Positions 16,957-25,724 of a stretch of 64,000 bases of DNA are shown here, piece after piece (the first letter of the stretch is position 1; the number at the start of each line of letters is the position of its first letter). The translations under genes were made by a program, and so were the position numbers. Under the pieces are notes generated by a model. It was given only the letters and a program-made list of their open reading frames with translations. It searched no databases and was not told the DNA's origin. The stretch spans positions 62,001-126,000 of the forward strand of contig JAMASS010000004.1 in the NCBI GenBank assembly GCA_024761205.1, in the 5' to 3' direction. The stretch is from Limisphaerales bacterium. Its GTDB lineage: Bacteria > Verrucomicrobiota > Verrucomicrobiia > Limisphaerales > AAA164-E04.

Positions 16957-17703
16957 ATGCAGAAGATTCGTGCAATCCTGTCGGCCATCGCCGACCTCAC
17001 CTCCCAAACCGCACGGGCGCTCCCCGCCCCCAAAATCACCTTGACCGGCGGCATTCTCACGGCATCTTTGCTGTTGATGACTGCCCTCGCCACGCTGACC
17101 CTCTGGCCGCCGCAATCTTCCGTGGCTCAGTCCGGCCCTGTGCACGGCTACCGCAGTGCCGGCTGCAACTGCTCGCCGATCATCCACAAGGCTCGCATTG
17201 TGTTCATGCGCCACTTCCCCTACTTCCACCGCATCCCACGAGTTGAGATACCGAATTGCGTCAACAACCGGCGCGTCAACAGCGTGAAAAAATGCGAGGC
17301 GGTTTATTACGATTCCGTCTACTCAGAGATGTGCGAAGTGGAACGCATGTATTGGGGATGTTGCCTAGACGCCGCGCTTCAGTGCTATGATTGGGTGCCT
17401 GGCGTGGGAGTAGTAGGAGGTGCGGGGCACGCAGTCTGGAGCAACAGGCAAGAGGGCGGCACATATAACTGGAGAAAAATCAAAACAACTGTCGTGGGAA
17501 GAGCAGGTTGGACTGCATTTATCGGAATATTAATATGTCAGTTCTCTACCGACTTCGGAATACCCGCCGTGAACGAATGCGCGACTGCGTACTCCGCAAG
17601 TATAATGCGGCAATTCGATAATCTTTGCGACGATCTTCTAATGGTACGAAGGAGGGTAGCCGAGGATGGGGAGTTTCACGACTGTGCAGAGTTCTTCTTC
17701 TAA
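16957..17703 (+). CDS. Exported Cys-rich protein of unknown function (intact leader copy)
   Basis: The 248-residue product starts at ATG 16957 with MQKIRAILSAIADL, then a long hydrophobic segment (about 29-50) ending near SSVAQSGP, which looks like a signal peptide with a late cleavage site. The mature part holds about a dozen cysteines, including GCNCSP, NCVNNRR, KKCEAVYYD, MCEVERMYWGCCLDAALQCYDW and a final DNLCDDLL and DCAEFF. Disulphide bonding outside the cytoplasm is likely. A second hydrophobic patch lies near residues 185-200. I do not recognise the family. Two broken relatives of its leader lie upstream (14969 and 16054), and its 3' end is partly repeated just downstream. Confidence 0.6.
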   Translation: MQKIRAILSAIADLTSQTARALPAPKITLTGGILTASLLLMTALATLTLWPPQSSVAQSGPVHGYRSAGCNCSPIIHKARIVFMRHFPYFHRIPRVEIPNCVNNRRVNSVKKCEAVYYDSVYSEMCEVERMYWGCCLDAALQCYDWVPGVGVVGGAGHAVWSNRQEGGTYNWRKIKTTVVGRAGWTAFIGILICQFSTDFGIPAVNECATAYSASIMRQFDNLCDDLLMVRRRVAEDGEFHDCAEFFF

Positions 17704-17757
17704 ATGGAACGAAGGTGGGTGGCCGAGGTGGATGGGGAGTTTCACAACTGTACAGAG
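17641..17757 (+). repeat. Tandem imperfect direct repeat of about 53 bp
   Basis: The last 50 or so bases of the preceding gene (about 17641-17690) recur at about 17704-17757. Both copies start ATGG-ACGAAGG, pass through GCCGAGG and end GATGGGGAGTTTCAC, with only a few differences and a 3-bp insertion in the second copy. The second copy lies after the stop codon, so it looks like a partial duplication of the gene's 3' end that created the spacer before the next gene. Confidence 0.75.
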
Positions 17758-17797
17758 TAACAAGATAGAAAAAACCGACAAAGAAAGGGCAAAGGCT

Positions 17798-18142
17798 ATG
17801 AAAAGAGACATCGCTGGTATGACAATCGTGCTTTTATTGATCTGCTTGTCAACCAGCTACTTGGAAATAAACTTCTACACGATGCTTGGCGTAGTGGTCT
17901 TTATCTGTCTTGTTACTCTCTTGCTTAATCGAATTTTCGATGCCTTGAAATGGCCGATGAAAAGTGATCTTTCCCGGAAAGAATTGTATGTCACATTACT
18001 GGTTCCCGCCATAATTGCCCTCCCATTAGCCATTCTCGTGACGCATTTTTTCCCGCCCGAGAAGAAGCGGAAACCGGAAGCCGCCCTTACCCTTCCCCAA
18101 TTGGAAGAACCCCGCACCGCTCAACCGCCCGCCGAGGACTGA
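17798..18142 (+). CDS. Small two-helix membrane protein, tandem paralogue A
   Basis: The 114-residue product begins MKRDIAGMTIVLLLICL. It has two to three hydrophobic segments (about 5-22, 30-46 and 67-85) around IFDALKWPMKSDLSRKE, and ends in a Pro/Glu-rich tail. ATG 17798 is preferred because GAAAGGGC lies upstream. The next gene (18176) encodes the same N-terminal 110 residues in diverged form plus a long extra domain, so this copy is the short version. No known family is recognised. It is probably co-transcribed with its neighbour, 33 bases apart. Confidence 0.6.
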   Translation: MKRDIAGMTIVLLLICLSTSYLEINFYTMLGVVVFICLVTLLLNRIFDALKWPMKSDLSRKELYVTLLVPAIIALPLAILVTHFFPPEKKRKPEAALTLPQLEEPRTAQPPAED

Positions 18143-18515
18143 GATAGGGAGAACCGACAAGAAAAGGCAAAGGCCATGAAAAGAGACATCGTTGGTATGA
18201 TGATCTTGCTGTCCTGCATGTGCTTGTTGATGAGCTACTTAGGAACCAACCTCTACACATCGCTTGGCTTCTTGGCCTTTGTCTTTCTTGTTTATCCCTT
18301 GCTGGATCGAATTTTTGACGCCTTGAAGTGGCCTAGGAAAAGTGATTTTTCCCGAAAAGAAACGCATATCACAGTGGCAGTTCCCGCCATCATTGGCTGC
18401 TTATCAGCCTTTATTGTGACACGCATTTTCCCGCCTGAGAAAGAGCGGAAACCGGAAGCCGCCCTTACCCTTCCCCAATTGGAAGAACCCCGCACCGCCC
18501 AACCGCCCGCCGAGG
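18067..18515 (+). repeat. 71-bp near-identical segment shared by tandem paralogues
   Basis: Bases 18067-18137 and 18445-18515 differ at a single position, although the rest of the two genes has diverged clearly at the DNA level. Both encode RKPEAALTLPQLEEPRTAQPPAE. The contrast suggests recent gene conversion or a recent local duplication at the tail of the genes. Confidence 0.8.
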
Positions 18516-19057
18516 CGAAGCCGCAACCCGCTGAAGTGGAAGAGCCCGTTGAACGCCCCTCAGCGGAACCGGAGCCGCCCGGCGTCGAGCGATTTGGGCC
18601 GTTGCCCGAAGGCGTTGTCGAGCAGGTGAACGCCGCTCTGGCGGGTCTGTCCACCGCAACATCGCCCGAAGCGGAAGAGATGGAGATCGACTGGGACAGC
18701 GTTCGTCTGGAAATGCTGGAGGCCATTCCCGACGAGGAGGCAAGAGCGGCGACCGCCGCCTGGATGCTGGAGGTCGATCAGTTTATGGAAGGCATGACGC
18801 CGAGCGACGCCAACTGGATTGAGGAGCGGGTGCGGGAGCAAATGGCCAACATCGAAATTCCCGACGGCATGTCCGCCGAACAAAGAGCCGTGGTGCGCAA
18901 GACGATTGAGATGCAGGCAGCCTCCGTCAGAATGCAAGGCGCCCCGGTTGTCCGGCGGATGCGGGAGGAAATCATGAGCCGGGAGGAGGAGATGCGCGAG
19001 GCGTTGGGAGAGACCGGGCCTCGGCCTAGATTCCAGTTTGAGGAAGAAAACCGCTAA
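18176..19057 (+). CDS. Membrane-anchored protein with acidic helical domain, tandem paralogue B
   Basis: The 293-residue product repeats the N-terminal membrane part of the preceding gene (MKRDIVGMMILLSCMCL to IFDALKWPRKSDFSRKE). It then has a Pro/Glu-rich linker (about 85-140) and a soluble, strongly charged, alpha-helical domain (about 150-293) with runs such as MREEIMSREEEMREALGE. No catalytic motif is visible. A similar stop-linked organisation and shared 71-bp segment show it arose by duplication with the 17798 gene. A good terminator follows 22 bases after the stop. Confidence 0.65.
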   Translation: MKRDIVGMMILLSCMCLLMSYLGTNLYTSLGFLAFVFLVYPLLDRIFDALKWPRKSDFSRKETHITVAVPAIIGCLSAFIVTRIFPPEKERKPEAALTLPQLEEPRTAQPPAEAKPQPAEVEEPVERPSAEPEPPGVERFGPLPEGVVEQVNAALAGLSTATSPEAEEMEIDWDSVRLEMLEAIPDEEARAATAAWMLEVDQFMEGMTPSDANWIEERVREQMANIEIPDGMSAEQRAVVRKTIEMQAASVRMQGAPVVRRMREEIMSREEEMREALGETGPRPRFQFEEENR

Positions 19058-19078
19058 GATTTCCCTTCCCACACTTAT

Positions 19079-19114
19079 GCCCGCTCGGAGAGTTCTTCCG
19101 GGCGGGCTTATTTT
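19079..19114 (+). terminator. Rho-independent terminator
   Basis: GCCCGC (19079-19084) pairs with GCGGGC (19102-19107), followed by TTATTTT. It lies 22 bases after the stop of the 18176 gene and so ends the plus-strand patch before the convergent DUF1501 gene. Confidence 0.75.
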
Positions 19115-19293
19115 CGGGCTTCGCGCAACTCAAGGCCCCGCGGTTCCGGGATTTTTGCGGCGACGTGCTCGCTCGGAATTCAAGGGCGTTGCCCGACGGT
19201 TTCCAATGTGGCAGCTGAAATAAAAAAACGAGAGGCCATATCACCCATCAAGATTGCTTCTCCCCACAATTCTTCGCTGGCCTCAGCGTCCGT

Positions 19294-20655
19294 TCATAAG
19301 CGCAAGAAATTCAAGGAGTCAAAGTCTGACGGATTATCGAGCTGAGCAAAGGTGTAGCCGGGAATAATTTCGTCCATCGTTTTAGGATCGTCGCCAAAGT
19401 GCCTTTCAAATATCTCAGCGAACACTGCCCGGAAGTCCGTTCTTCGCGCCACGTAGCGATCCCGTTTGCTAAACATATCCCCATCTTCCCACGTGGTGTC
19501 GCCACAGTTGTAAACACCGCCCCGAACGTTCCCACCGGCCACGAACATCACACTCGACTCGGCGTGATCTGTTCCCGCGCTTCCGTTTTCTTTGGAGGTG
19601 CGACCAAACTCCGTCATGGTCACGACAATCAAGTTGTCCCACTGCGATTGTAGGTCTCGGTAGATGGCCTGAAACCCCTGAGCCACGGTCCCAAGAAGGT
19701 CCGGATGCTTCCCATTGAGCTGGCCTTGTCCTTTGTGGGTGTCCCAACCGCCAATGCGCATGCCTATCACCCGAACATCGGTTCGTTTCATCAGCATGGC
19801 TGCTTCCTGAAGCTTGTCGCCCAAACTCCCATTCGGATAGTCTGCGCCGTTCTCGGGCCTGTAGCTGCCTTGATCCAGAGCGTTGCGAACCGTCGTCAAT
19901 GCCGCCCCCAAGATCTGGCCAGCGTTGTGAACCAAATTCCGATAGAGCTTGCCCTCTTGGTCAGCCGGACCACCATACAATCCCATCAGCCCCTTACCGC
20001 CGCGATGATCGAGAGACTTTGGCAACGATCCCAAGAACTTCTCGCCAGCGGACAAATTGAAGCGACTGGCTCGCTTGAAGTTCGGTATGGTATTCGGTCC
20101 TTTGAGCGCCACTAACTGCGACCCCGAGAGCCCAGCAGCGATGAAGGCGTTCTCCGGTGCATTCAGGTCGACTGAGCGATTAATATGTCGGTAGATGAAG
20201 CCCTCTTCGGTTTCCGTGTCTCCTGGGATGCCATTTTGCCAGTAATGCTGACTGTCAAAATGTGATCGTGACTGGCCCTCATATCCAATGCGGTGCAACA
20301 CCGCCAGGTTGCCGGGACCCTCCTGCCCGTTGATTCCAGAGTGATTGTAAATCTCCATCATCGGTGCGATGGCCGGATGAAACTGGGCAAATCCATTCCC
20401 CGCATCCAACGCCTCACCCGACGGGATGTAGAGCGTGGGTCGGTTCCTCGTATTATACCCCGAATCCCCACGCGGAATCACCGTGTTCACGCCATCATTC
20501 CCACCCTGTTGGAAGATGAATATCATCTTCTTGTTGCCGAGCCCGGGCGTGGCGAGCAACTTCCGCTGAAACATCGCGGGCGCCACCATGTTGAGCCCCA
20601 AGGCACTCATCGCCAAACTGCTGGATTTGAAGAAACTGCGTCGAGTGATATTCAT
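19294..20655 (-). CDS. DUF1501 protein with Tat signal
   Basis: The 453-residue product starts MNITRRSFFKSSSLAMSALG, with the twin-arginine motif RRSFFK and a hydrophobic stretch, so export by the Tat route is likely. The body is a DUF1501 protein: FIFQQGGNDGVNTVIP, SGYNTRNRP, FDSQHYWQNG, IGGWDTH, MTEFGRTSKENGSAGTDHAESSVMFVAGG. DUF1501 is a sulfatase-like alkaline-phosphatase-fold family of unknown substrate, very common in planctomycetes and Verrucomicrobia. ATG at 20655 places the Tat motif at the N-terminus; an upstream ATG would add 11 residues. It lies 48 bases downstream of the DUF1800 gene, its usual partner. Confidence 0.88.
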   Translation of the reverse strand: MNITRRSFFKSSSLAMSALGLNMVAPAMFQRKLLATPGLGNKKMIFIFQQGGNDGVNTVIPRGDSGYNTRNRPTLYIPSGEALDAGNGFAQFHPAIAPMMEIYNHSGINGQEGPGNLAVLHRIGYEGQSRSHFDSQHYWQNGIPGDTETEEGFIYRHINRSVDLNAPENAFIAAGLSGSQLVALKGPNTIPNFKRASRFNLSAGEKFLGSLPKSLDHRGGKGLMGLYGGPADQEGKLYRNLVHNAGQILGAALTTVRNALDQGSYRPENGADYPNGSLGDKLQEAAMLMKRTDVRVIGMRIGGWDTHKGQGQLNGKHPDLLGTVAQGFQAIYRDLQSQWDNLIVVTMTEFGRTSKENGSAGTDHAESSVMFVAGGNVRGGVYNCGDTTWEDGDMFSKRDRYVARRTDFRAVFAEIFERHFGDDPKTMDEIIPGYTFAQLDNPSDFDSLNFLRL

Positions 20656-20703
20656 GATTGTTCGCTTTCGCTTCAAATGATCGTTCAAGAAATGATCTCC
20701 TGC

Positions 20704-23700
20704 TTATTGATAGTGGCATTCCGGCATCGCCAAGATGAAGCCAATGAGTTCACCGGCCCGCCGCTCGTAGTCCCCGCGATTCCGCGCAAACGGAACCGTT
20801 CGTCCTCTACTGTCCGTGGACGAAAACTCGAGAAGTATCTGGCGGGTATTCGCCGACATCTTGCCATTCACCAAGAGCCGATCAAAGTAGTCCACGATGT
20901 CCTCCGCGCTTTCCAGATTGTGGCTCCGCAAAAAATCGCCCACGTCCCAGTCGTCGAGATATTGATCACCATTGAAATCGACGAGTCTCTTAACGAAGTT
21001 TATCCGTTCGAGCAACCCGCCCGTGCTCACCCAATCAAAGCCATATTCCGACCACCCATCTGGATCGTCTCGCGTGAAGAGATGCATCCCCATACCCTCG
21101 CTCATTTCAGGCAGGTCCTCAGGATTGATTTTCCAATCGAGCGCTCGAAACATACTGTTAATATACTCGAGCGGCGTCTTGACTTTTGTCCGATAAACCT
21201 CCCTCGACCAAAACGCGTTGCCAGGGCGGTTCGGGTCCAAGATCGTCTGCATCACCGTTTTGATATTTCCAACAGGCATCGTGGAAAACCACGCCTCAAT
21301 CGCATCATCCATTAACCGAAGCAGTGATTCGGAGGCCCGACGGTCGTGATACGATTCCAAGGTGATTTCATCGGACACAAAACGGTTGATCAATTTCAGC
21401 GTGATAAACTCGGCGCTCGACGGATGGTTGACCATGGCATCGATGACGTCCAAGGCATCACGCAATCCTTTGATACCTTCCCGCCCTGCAGGAATCACCA
21501 TTTCATGCGGCGTGCCTTCGAAGAGAACTTTGCGGTCTCGATCGTGATCCTCGGGATTGAATCGGAAGGTCCAGAAACCGCTTGGATCACCGTTTTCAAT
21601 ACTCCCCGACGCGTTCATTCGCTCGACAATCCGCGGATGCACTGACAGGTCTGAGCTGGTGGGTTCAACATTGTGCACTTGAATCGAGAGAACGTTTACT
21701 TCCGGGGAAGGCCTCAAAATATCCTGCACCTCACTCAAACTCACATAAGACCTGCCACTTGTCACCTCGTGATTCGCCGAGGCGGTTCGATTGTAGCGAG
21801 GCGGCGTGCCACGGCTGGCCATATTCTCGCTCCGCGCGAACTCAACGCCATTCAAGTAGGCAACATAGCCGTCATCATACTCAATCGAGAGAAAAAGGCC
21901 TTCAACGGAGGGGGCATCAATGGTGAACTTTCGTCGCAGATAGACGGATGTGTAGCCTTTCTGATTCCCGCGAGCCCGCATGTCATTCAGCACTGTGGCA
22001 TCGTCACCATCCCCATAGCCGATACTTGTCGCTCCATCAAGCCATTCAGAGTCATCAAAATCGACTTCCGTCCACCGGGTGGTTGGGCTACCCCTTTTCG
22101 GACTAGGCTCCCAAACGCCTTTGAAATATTTCCAACCGGGACCGATATCCAGCAGCACGTTTTCAACGAATCCGACGCTCGCCGCCGTTGGCGGTTTCCG
22201 AGCCGAGTCGGGGTAGCTCAACTGCCGATCATGCTGCACCTTGCGGACCTGCCAACCAGTAAAGCACTTCGATAGCTGCTCAATATCTTCCTGAGTGTAG
22301 CGATTGTCGGCGCCGAATGCGAAGAGTTCCAAAATTTCTCGAGCATAGTTCTCATTCGGTTCACCCGCCTTGTTGAGCACATTGTCCAGATAGATGAGCT
22401 GCGACGGACTCGTCGCGCTAAAGAGCAGCAGATCGCCAAAATTGCCAAGCGCGCGGTCATGAAAAAACTGATATTCCTTGCACTCAACCTGAGCCGCCTC
22501 CCAAGCGGCCTGATCGTCATCCATGGCACGCTCCCCGTCCGAATTTCGAAGATCCTTAAAATATTCAGCGACCTTATCGAAATCCGTCGTGAAATGATTC
22601 TCCCAGAATTCCGCCAGGATGGTTTGCAGCTGGTTCCTAGCAAAGCCACCACGGACATAAACGAGCTGTTGAAGCTCATCGATTCCTCTGATCCGGGTAA
22701 AGACCTCATCCGTCAAAGAGCGATGATCAACAAGCTCGGGCACCATTGACGCATCAGAACTCGTCGGGTTGGTGTTATGTAGCTGGATGGCGAGAACGTT
22801 CCAACCAGGAACTAAAACATCATCCGCTTTCCCCAGAACCTCATCAAATACCTCTGGATACTGATCGACCGTGCCGGTCGCCTCGGCATCAAACCTAGGA
22901 AACGTTCCGTTCATGTTCGCCCGCCCTATCTCCTTGCCGTTGAGGTAGGCCACGAATCCATCATCATAGCGGGCAGTGAACACAATCTGATTGAGGACTC
23001 TAGGGTCGGGAACTTGAAATCGTTTCCGCAGGAATACAGATAAGTAACCCGGCTGATCATCCGTTCGACGCATGTCCTCGAGAACCGTCTCGTCGTCACC
23101 GTCCCCATAGCCAATCCCCGAAGGTCCGCTTTCCCAATGCATTGCATCGAAGTCGAGTATTCGCCAGTCCTCGGGCGGTTCCTCTACCCCCCGGAAGTAC
23201 TGCCACTCCTCACCCGCAGCAATCAATTTCGTATCCGAAAACGGCTGAAAGTCCTCGAACAATCGGCTCTCCAATTCAGAGAGCCGATTGTTCGCGGCTT
23301 CGGTTTCCATTATTGGGTTCAACTGCCGTTCGATGTAGGCATCAATCCCGATCGATTCCACAAGTTGACGTTCCGAAAAAGACGGGCCATAGGTGATCCG
23401 ATTCAACAAATGATCTACCATTTCGTCCGGTGTCAATTCATTGGAACCGGACGGGGATTCCTCGAGGTGAAAGTAGTCATCACCCACAAATTCCGCATCA
23501 GGAACATCGCTACTTAGGTCAGCCTCAAGGCACAAAAAAGTCAACTCACCTGGGTCTGGAATCGTGAATGTGACCTGGCTTTCGTTGCCGTTGAGGCGAC
23601 CAGCAACCAAAATATGATCAAGGGGCAATTGAACGGATCCCCCCGACCTCAAAACCACGCTTCGATACCCCCTTGGGATTGAAGCGGAAACAATGATATC

Positions 23701-23820
23701 CGTTCCCGTTGAATGAATAGATTGAATGACCGGCTGATTCTCTGCACTATTCGCAGCTGACCCCCTAGCGCAAAGCCCAACAATCACCGCTACCGCACAA
23801 ATAGTAGACAACTTTTTCAT
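20704..23820 (-). CDS. Large exported DUF1800 protein with two inserted jelly-roll modules
   Basis: The product has about 1038 residues and a signal peptide (MKKLSTICAVAVIVGLCARG). DUF1800 begins near residue 135 (DHLLNRITYGPSFSERQLVE) and is recognisable again in ENHFTTDFDKVAEYF, NENYAREILELFAFGADNRY, AMVNHPSSAEFITLKLINRF and the C-terminal RAGELIGFILAMPECHYQ. Two copies of a module of about 160 residues, each with WQYFRG or WKYFKG, IGYGDGDD-TVL, D-DG-VAYLNG and a closing VLAIQLHN or VLSIQVHN, interrupt it near residues 200-365 and 555-735. Such modules resemble galactose-binding-like beta-sandwiches. The function of DUF1800 is unknown; it is paired with DUF1501 as usual. An alternative GTG start lies at 23829. 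Confidence 0.87.
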   Translation of the reverse strand: MKKLSTICAVAVIVGLCARGSAANSAENQPVIQSIHSTGTDIIVSASIPRGYRSVVLRSGGSVQLPLDHILVAGRLNGNESQVTFTIPDPGELTFLCLEADLSSDVPDAEFVGDDYFHLEESPSGSNELTPDEMVDHLLNRITYGPSFSERQLVESIGIDAYIERQLNPIMETEAANNRLSELESRLFEDFQPFSDTKLIAAGEEWQYFRGVEEPPEDWRILDFDAMHWESGPSGIGYGDGDDETVLEDMRRTDDQPGYLSVFLRKRFQVPDPRVLNQIVFTARYDDGFVAYLNGKEIGRANMNGTFPRFDAEATGTVDQYPEVFDEVLGKADDVLVPGWNVLAIQLHNTNPTSSDASMVPELVDHRSLTDEVFTRIRGIDELQQLVYVRGGFARNQLQTILAEFWENHFTTDFDKVAEYFKDLRNSDGERAMDDDQAAWEAAQVECKEYQFFHDRALGNFGDLLLFSATSPSQLIYLDNVLNKAGEPNENYAREILELFAFGADNRYTQEDIEQLSKCFTGWQVRKVQHDRQLSYPDSARKPPTAASVGFVENVLLDIGPGWKYFKGVWEPSPKRGSPTTRWTEVDFDDSEWLDGATSIGYGDGDDATVLNDMRARGNQKGYTSVYLRRKFTIDAPSVEGLFLSIEYDDGYVAYLNGVEFARSENMASRGTPPRYNRTASANHEVTSGRSYVSLSEVQDILRPSPEVNVLSIQVHNVEPTSSDLSVHPRIVERMNASGSIENGDPSGFWTFRFNPEDHDRDRKVLFEGTPHEMVIPAGREGIKGLRDALDVIDAMVNHPSSAEFITLKLINRFVSDEITLESYHDRRASESLLRLMDDAIEAWFSTMPVGNIKTVMQTILDPNRPGNAFWSREVYRTKVKTPLEYINSMFRALDWKINPEDLPEMSEGMGMHLFTRDDPDGWSEYGFDWVSTGGLLERINFVKRLVDFNGDQYLDDWDVGDFLRSHNLESAEDIVDYFDRLLVNGKMSANTRQILLEFSSTDSRGRTVPFARNRGDYERRAGELIGFILAMPECHYQ

Positions 23821-24095
23821 AACCACCAACGCTCAGAGATTCAGCAAGTCACGGACCAACTTGAGCCAATGTTTGATTGCCAATGGAAAAAGATCCCGCC
23901 TCCCGTACAGAACCAGCCAGAGCGCATCAAAACTCGACATCCGCATACCAGCAGCATCTCTACTCCTATGCGCAAGATTCCTTTCCAGTTGTCTTAACCG
24001 AAGTTACCAAGATACAAAAATAAAAAAATGAGCCGTCCCGAGAGGCCGCAGCGAAAAGATGTCGCAACATTAATCTCGCATGCTAAGCTCCCTTC

Positions 24096-24284
24096 ATGCC
24101 GAGAGTTCTCCACATTGGATCACACCGTTTTCACCTTTGTTCCGATGAAAGCCAGGAACCATCACGTATCCACGCTCGGACTCCAGCGGGAGACGCGATT
24201 GCTATCTGGAGCCGTCCATCGGCCTCATACGCAATCGTGGAGTTCTCTCCAAAGACCTGCGTCTATCAAACAACCCGTCTTTAA
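24096..24284 (+). pseudogene. DUF4160-like small protein, shortened
   Basis: The 62-residue frame MPRVLHIGSHRFHLCSDES-QEPSRIHAR has the DUF4160 pattern (short N-terminus, YRF-like, then EP-HIH). Family members usually continue for another 20-30 residues with a helix and an acidic end; here the frame stops early. DUF4160 genes are typically followed by DUF2442 genes in what are thought to be toxin-antitoxin-like pairs, and a DUF2442 remnant does follow. I read it as truncated, but a short functional form cannot be excluded. Confidence 0.5.
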
Positions 24285-24310
24285 ACATCGCGTAGACTTA
24301 CTGAGCGTAA

Positions 24311-24590
24311 TTGATGACTACCACAATCGATAGGACACAAGTCCCTACAGAGCCCGCCACCATCAGGTCTTGGGCTGAGGGGCGGCGTACTGCCTACATC
24401 GAGCCTCACGACGGCCGAATTGTCGCTTTCCCAACGGACCGGTTTCGCTGTCCTGAGCAAAATGTCAGACGAACATCTCAAAGAAGCGAGCCTTGAAGTC
24501 AACAGCTGCGCGCTGCGTTGGGAAGAACTTGATGAAGACATTCCCGTTCCCGGAATCATTGCCGGGCCCTTTCAACTGCCACCGTCTTGA
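24311..24590 (+). pseudogene. DUF2442-like protein, frameshifted
   Basis: The first frame gives RRTAYIEPHDGRIVAFPTDRF, the DUF2442 start (a strand, then DGR, then a Pro-containing strand). The following frame supplies LSKMSDEHLKEASLEV and RWEELDEDIPVPGIIAG, which match the family's central helix and its hallmark W-x-x-LDEDI-V-G-L-G ending. The frames join around 24430-24460, so a single frameshift separates two recognisable halves. It partners the DUF4160 remnant immediately upstream. Confidence 0.6.
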
Positions 24591-24769
24591 AACCATATAA
24601 AGAAGATTACTCCGTCTCGAGCCGAGAACGGGAACCGTCTTGCTCGATCACCATCCCCGGAGATCACTGGCACTGGTGCCCGAGGTGCAGCCAGGAACTC
24701 GAGAACCACAAATGCAAACTGGTTTGTCGACGTTGCGGGTACTTCATGAGCTGCTCCGACTTTGACTGA
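24587..24769 (+). CDS. Small zinc-ribbon protein
   Basis: The 60-residue product, with a TTG start overlapping the previous stop, carries CPRC-SQELENHKCK and CRRCGYFMSCSDFD. Two CxxC knuckles 18 residues apart make a zinc ribbon. Proteins ending in CGYFMSCSDF-like sequences recur in PVC bacteria as short stand-alone ribbons with unknown function. The rest of the protein is charged with no other motif. It is intact, unlike its neighbours. Confidence 0.6.
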   Translation: MKPYKEDYSVSSREREPSCSITIPGDHWHWCPRCSQELENHKCKLVCRRCGYFMSCSDFD

Positions 24770-25724
24770 AACTAGTCACGCGCAGCCCGAAAAAACAACC
24801 ACGACTCTCTATTGAAAACGGATTATACACTTGATTTAGCGGCAAAAGTCTTTGCGGGATAGCGGGCATTGTCCACTCGGTTTCTCGCCGTCGCTTCGGG
24901 GGTAGGGTAATCATGCAACAGCAAGCGGGATCGTTCCATAGAGCTTCGGCAAGGCCCGATCAAGCCGGCGCCGGAAAGGTTCCCAATCAAGTGCTGCTCG
25001 CATCAATGCCGCCGGCGGAACACCAAAATGCCCCTTCAATCTCGGGCGGACTGCTCCGGCATGAACCATTGGTGACGCCGATGGCAGCGATTAGCCGCCC
25101 GGTATCACTAGGATTGCGGTGGCGCAGTTCTTCCGGCACGCCCGGGTTTAAGCACTCGCACACGGCATGATTGATGCAAGGTCCCATCACGGCTGGCCGC
25201 TTTGTCTCACGCACTCCAGACCAAGCCCCGAGCCGGCTGCCGATGAAACCCGAAGGGCAACGTCCAAGGCTGAGGCCCGGCGGCGAGGAATTTCTCAAGG
25301 ATAACCGCTCTCGGCGCGTTTCTCTGAGGATGCGTTGGTGACCCCTCGCCTCATCACCAAGCGCGATGACGCCGATATTCTTCAAAAACACTACCACGTT
25401 TGCGCTGCAAAATTTCGGCTGATCGTTGTTTCTCAGGTCTTGCTCGTGGCTTATCCGGCCGATCAAGAATCCTTCTCGCTTGCGACGCTCGCTCGTTCGC
25501 CGGAGATTTGAGGCTTTTCAACAATATGCGCCGGATTCAAAGGCGATCCGATTTCCTTTTGGAAATCAACGCCCTGCATCACTACCATCTTCACGGTCTC
25601 CCGTTTGGCGCTGCTTCTTTCAGCTTCGAGCCTCGGGCCGACGGCTGAAGAAAGCGGTTCAACGCCTCTCTTAAACGGAAACATTGGGACCAACAAAGAC
25701 TAACTTCATCCTGCAAAATCCTGG
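24770..25724. other. Long stretch with no supportable gene
   Basis: Frames on both strands are short and mutually inconsistent. On the minus strand around 24940-25060 the peptide GVPPAALMRAALDWEPFRRRLDRALP resembles, weakly, the start of an IS5-type transposase, but I cannot trace it further. I regard the area as decayed DNA. Confidence 0.35.

Noticed and set aside
20293-21315. 340-codon plus-strand frame across the DUF1800/DUF1501 boundary
   Set aside because: It lies antisense to two intact minus-strand genes with family motifs; its composition is that of a reverse-complement shadow.
24940-25060. IS5-type transposase N-terminus on the minus strand
   Set aside because: A single peptide is suggestive but no following catalytic block could be found, so it is only mentioned in the description of the stretch.
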